In this document: piece by piece, positions 22,516 through 23,963 of the stretch
Layout of the letters: every line of letters begins with the position of its first letter
Position numbering within the stretch: the first letter of the stretch is position 1
Assembly (NCBI RefSeq): GCF_014859565.1
Contig: NZ_JACUUA010000039.1
Span: 1-23,963 of the forward strand
Source of the DNA: Marinospirillum sp.
GTDB taxonomy: Bacteria; Pseudomonadota; Gammaproteobacteria; Pseudomonadales; Halomonadaceae
Reading direction: 5' to 3'
Length of the DNA stretch: 23,963 bases
Notes under the pieces: model-generated
Told to the model about the DNA's origin: nothing
Seen by the model: only the letters and a program-made list of their open reading frames with translations
Databases searched by the model: none
Made by a program: the position numbers and the translations under genes

Positions 22516-23919
22516 TCAGCATTCCTGAGCGCGCTCCTGCTTGTTTTGATACATCGCCTGATCCGCAAGGTTCAAAAGCTGATCCATGTCGGTTGCATCT
22601 ATCGGATAAATGGCATAACCCAGACTGATGCCGGGGTTGATTGTTGTACCCTGGCTTAAAAGAACCGGCTGCAACACCTTGTCGAATACTTGCTGGCAAA
22701 AATTTTCGGCGGCCTGATGATTCTGGGTATCCGGCAGTAAAATAACAAACTCATCACCCCCCACACGAGCCAGAGTGCCACCAGGAATCATACAAACCTG
22801 CAGCCGCTGTGCCAGAGTCATCAGAACTTCATCACCAGCCTGATGCCCCCAGGTATCATTAATCTGTTTGAATTTATCCAGATCAGCCACAACCACAGTA
22901 AAACCAGTGTTCTGAAGATCGGCTTGCTGCTGAACCTTTTTAAAGCTCTGGTTCAGTCGTTTACGGTTAGCCAGCCCAGTCAGGGCATCATGATGAGCCT
23001 GATGCTCCATCAGCTGATGGTTCTTCTGCAGCTCTTGATTGGCTTGCTCCAGCGCTTCGGTTCTTTCCACCACTCGCATTTCCAGGTAGCGCTCCTTTTC
23101 CTCCAGTGCTTCCACCATTTCCTGTCGCAGCCGGATCGCTTGCGCCTGAGCTTCATCCCTGGCTTTTTGAATCCCGTTGATACGATCCGCCAGTGCCAGT
23201 GCCAGCAACAACATCTCCAATGCAGACCCGATCAGCAAGGCATTGGAGGTCAGAAAATTGGAAGGCAACACACCCAGGTTATGCAGGGAAATCACCAGCA
23301 CACCGGTTAACAACGCCACCCAGGCCAGTACAAAATAACGCGCACCGGGTTGCCGGTGATACAGGCTCACCGCCCCCATCAATAAAGCAGCCAGCACAAA
23401 CACCAGAGAAAGCAGGTTAACCGCCACGGCAGCCAGATAATAAGACCAGAACAAGGCGGTCAGAAAAACCAGCGCATAACCCCCACTGATCAGCGGCATC
23501 AACCAGCCCAAGCGCAAACGCCGTGGTGTACTGCCCAGAAAACCCTGCACAAAAAGGGCACCAAAAAAGCCAGCCAGAGAGACACCACCGGTCGGCGAAA
23601 GGTTGGTTAAATAGGCATTATCCGGCCAGAGAAACTGTCCGGAAAAACCGGCCAGCCCGGCCTGCCCCACCGCCAGTGTACTGATGAAGGCCACATAAGT
23701 GAGGTACAGCGGATCACGCAGGGACAAAAAGAGAAAAAGGTTATAAACCAGCAGTGCTACCAACAAGCCGTAATAGGCACTGAGCAGTGAATAACTGAGC
23801 TGATCCTGCTGCCAGAGCGTAACCGGTGCGCTGAGTGTACCTTCGGAAACCACGCGCAGATAAAGGGTGTAGTGGCTTGCTGGTTGCAGCGACACATCAA
23901 AAACATGATGACCCCGCAT
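22516..23919 (-). CDS. 7TM-DISM sensor with GGDEF domain, N-terminus missing or shifted
   Basis: The product has 467 residues from an ATG at 23919. Residues about 1-40 (HHVFDVSLQPASHYTLYLRV, LSAPVTLW) look like only the last strands of a 7TMR-DISMED2 periplasmic domain. Seven helices follow (about 43-66, 71-93, 109-128, 137-155, 158-182, 195-212, 222-243), then a coiled coil (about 245-305) and a GGDEF domain with intact GGDEF (387-391) and ADLDKFKQINDTWGHQAGDE. The inhibitory RxxD site is absent. Relatives normally carry a signal peptide and a full periplasmic domain before the helices. An in-frame TGA lies at 23925-23923 and no ribosome site precedes the ATG, so the gene is probably frameshifted or truncated here (see finding). 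Confidence 0.85.
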   Translation of the reverse strand: MRGHHVFDVSLQPASHYTLYLRVVSEGTLSAPVTLWQQDQLSYSLLSAYYGLLVALLVYNLFLFLSLRDPLYLTYVAFISTLAVGQAGLAGFSGQFLWPDNAYLTNLSPTGGVSLAGFFGALFVQGFLGSTPRRLRLGWLMPLISGGYALVFLTALFWSYYLAAVAVNLLSLVFVLAALLMGAVSLYHRQPGARYFVLAWVALLTGVLVISLHNLGVLPSNFLTSNALLIGSALEMLLLALALADRINGIQKARDEAQAQAIRLRQEMVEALEEKERYLEMRVVERTEALEQANQELQKNHQLMEHQAHHDALTGLANRKRLNQSFKKVQQQADLQNTGFTVVVADLDKFKQINDTWGHQAGDEVLMTLAQRLQVCMIPGGTLARVGGDEFVILLPDTQNHQAAENFCQQVFDKVLQPVLLSQGTTINPGISLGYAIYPIDATDMDQLLNLADQAMYQNKQERAQEC

Positions 23920-23963
23920 TATTCATGAGGCTGTGAATCAGCCTCTCCGAACCGCTGTTTGAC
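23919..23963 (-). pseudogene. Open frame at the right edge, possibly the shifted 5' part of the 7TM-GGDEF gene
   Basis: One minus-strand frame enters from the edge and reads VKQRFGEADSQPHE before a TAA that overlaps the next ATG (TAATG). It could be the end of a separate, translationally coupled gene. It could also be the continuation of the periplasmic domain of the 7TM-GGDEF protein in another frame, since a G(E)AD..P segment just before the HH.F strand would fit that domain. Only 45 bases are visible, so this cannot be decided. Confidence 0.3.

Overview
The window looks like chromosomal DNA of a marine-type gammaproteobacterium. The support is YaeQ and YchJ homologues, a DUF3391/HD-GYP protein, an NfeD-slipin pair, many c-di-GMP proteins, moderate GC by eye and strong AGGAGG-type ribosome sites. 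I cannot name the genus. No rRNA, tRNA, CRISPR or phage genes were seen, and no gene-free stretch exceeds about 210 bases. The only mobile element is a tnpB (IS200/IS605 class) cut by the left edge, with its left-end hairpin just upstream.

Region A (about 0.5-13 kb) is dominated by two related envelope export modules. Module 1 is a minus-strand operon: ABC ATPase, one FtsX/MacB-type permease and a LolA-like periplasmic protein (3121 down to 488). Diverging from it are a MarR-GNAT fusion regulator and a second plus-strand unit holding an outer-membrane beta-barrel, a LytS-type histidine kinase and a LytTR response regulator. Module 2 is a tightly packed six-gene minus-strand operon (12965 down to 7294): LolA-like protein, two different FtsX-type permeases, ATPase, outer-membrane barrel and YaeQ. 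Each module therefore has an inner-membrane extractor, a periplasmic carrier-like protein and an outer-membrane barrel. I infer a Lol-like route for a lipid, lipoprotein or other amphipathic cargo. The cargo is unknown.

Region B (about 13-24 kb) holds a DMT-family transporter, a Cache-PAS-GGDEF cyclase, a small flavoprotein, a DUF3391/HD-GYP protein, an ArsC/Spx-like thioredoxin-fold protein, YchJ, an NfeD protease-slipin operon, a membrane protein with degenerate GGDEF plus EAL, and a 7TM-GGDEF protein at the right edge. Four proteins for making, breaking or sensing c-di-GMP thus lie within about 10 kb. The right-edge gene seems to have lost its N-terminus, either by a frameshift or by an unusual start.

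The most interesting non-coding signals are a 10-bp perfect inverted repeat that buries the Shine-Dalgarno of the module 1 barrel gene, repeated operator-like motifs in the module 1/MarR divergent promoter, and inverted repeats upstream of the cyclase and HD-GYP genes.
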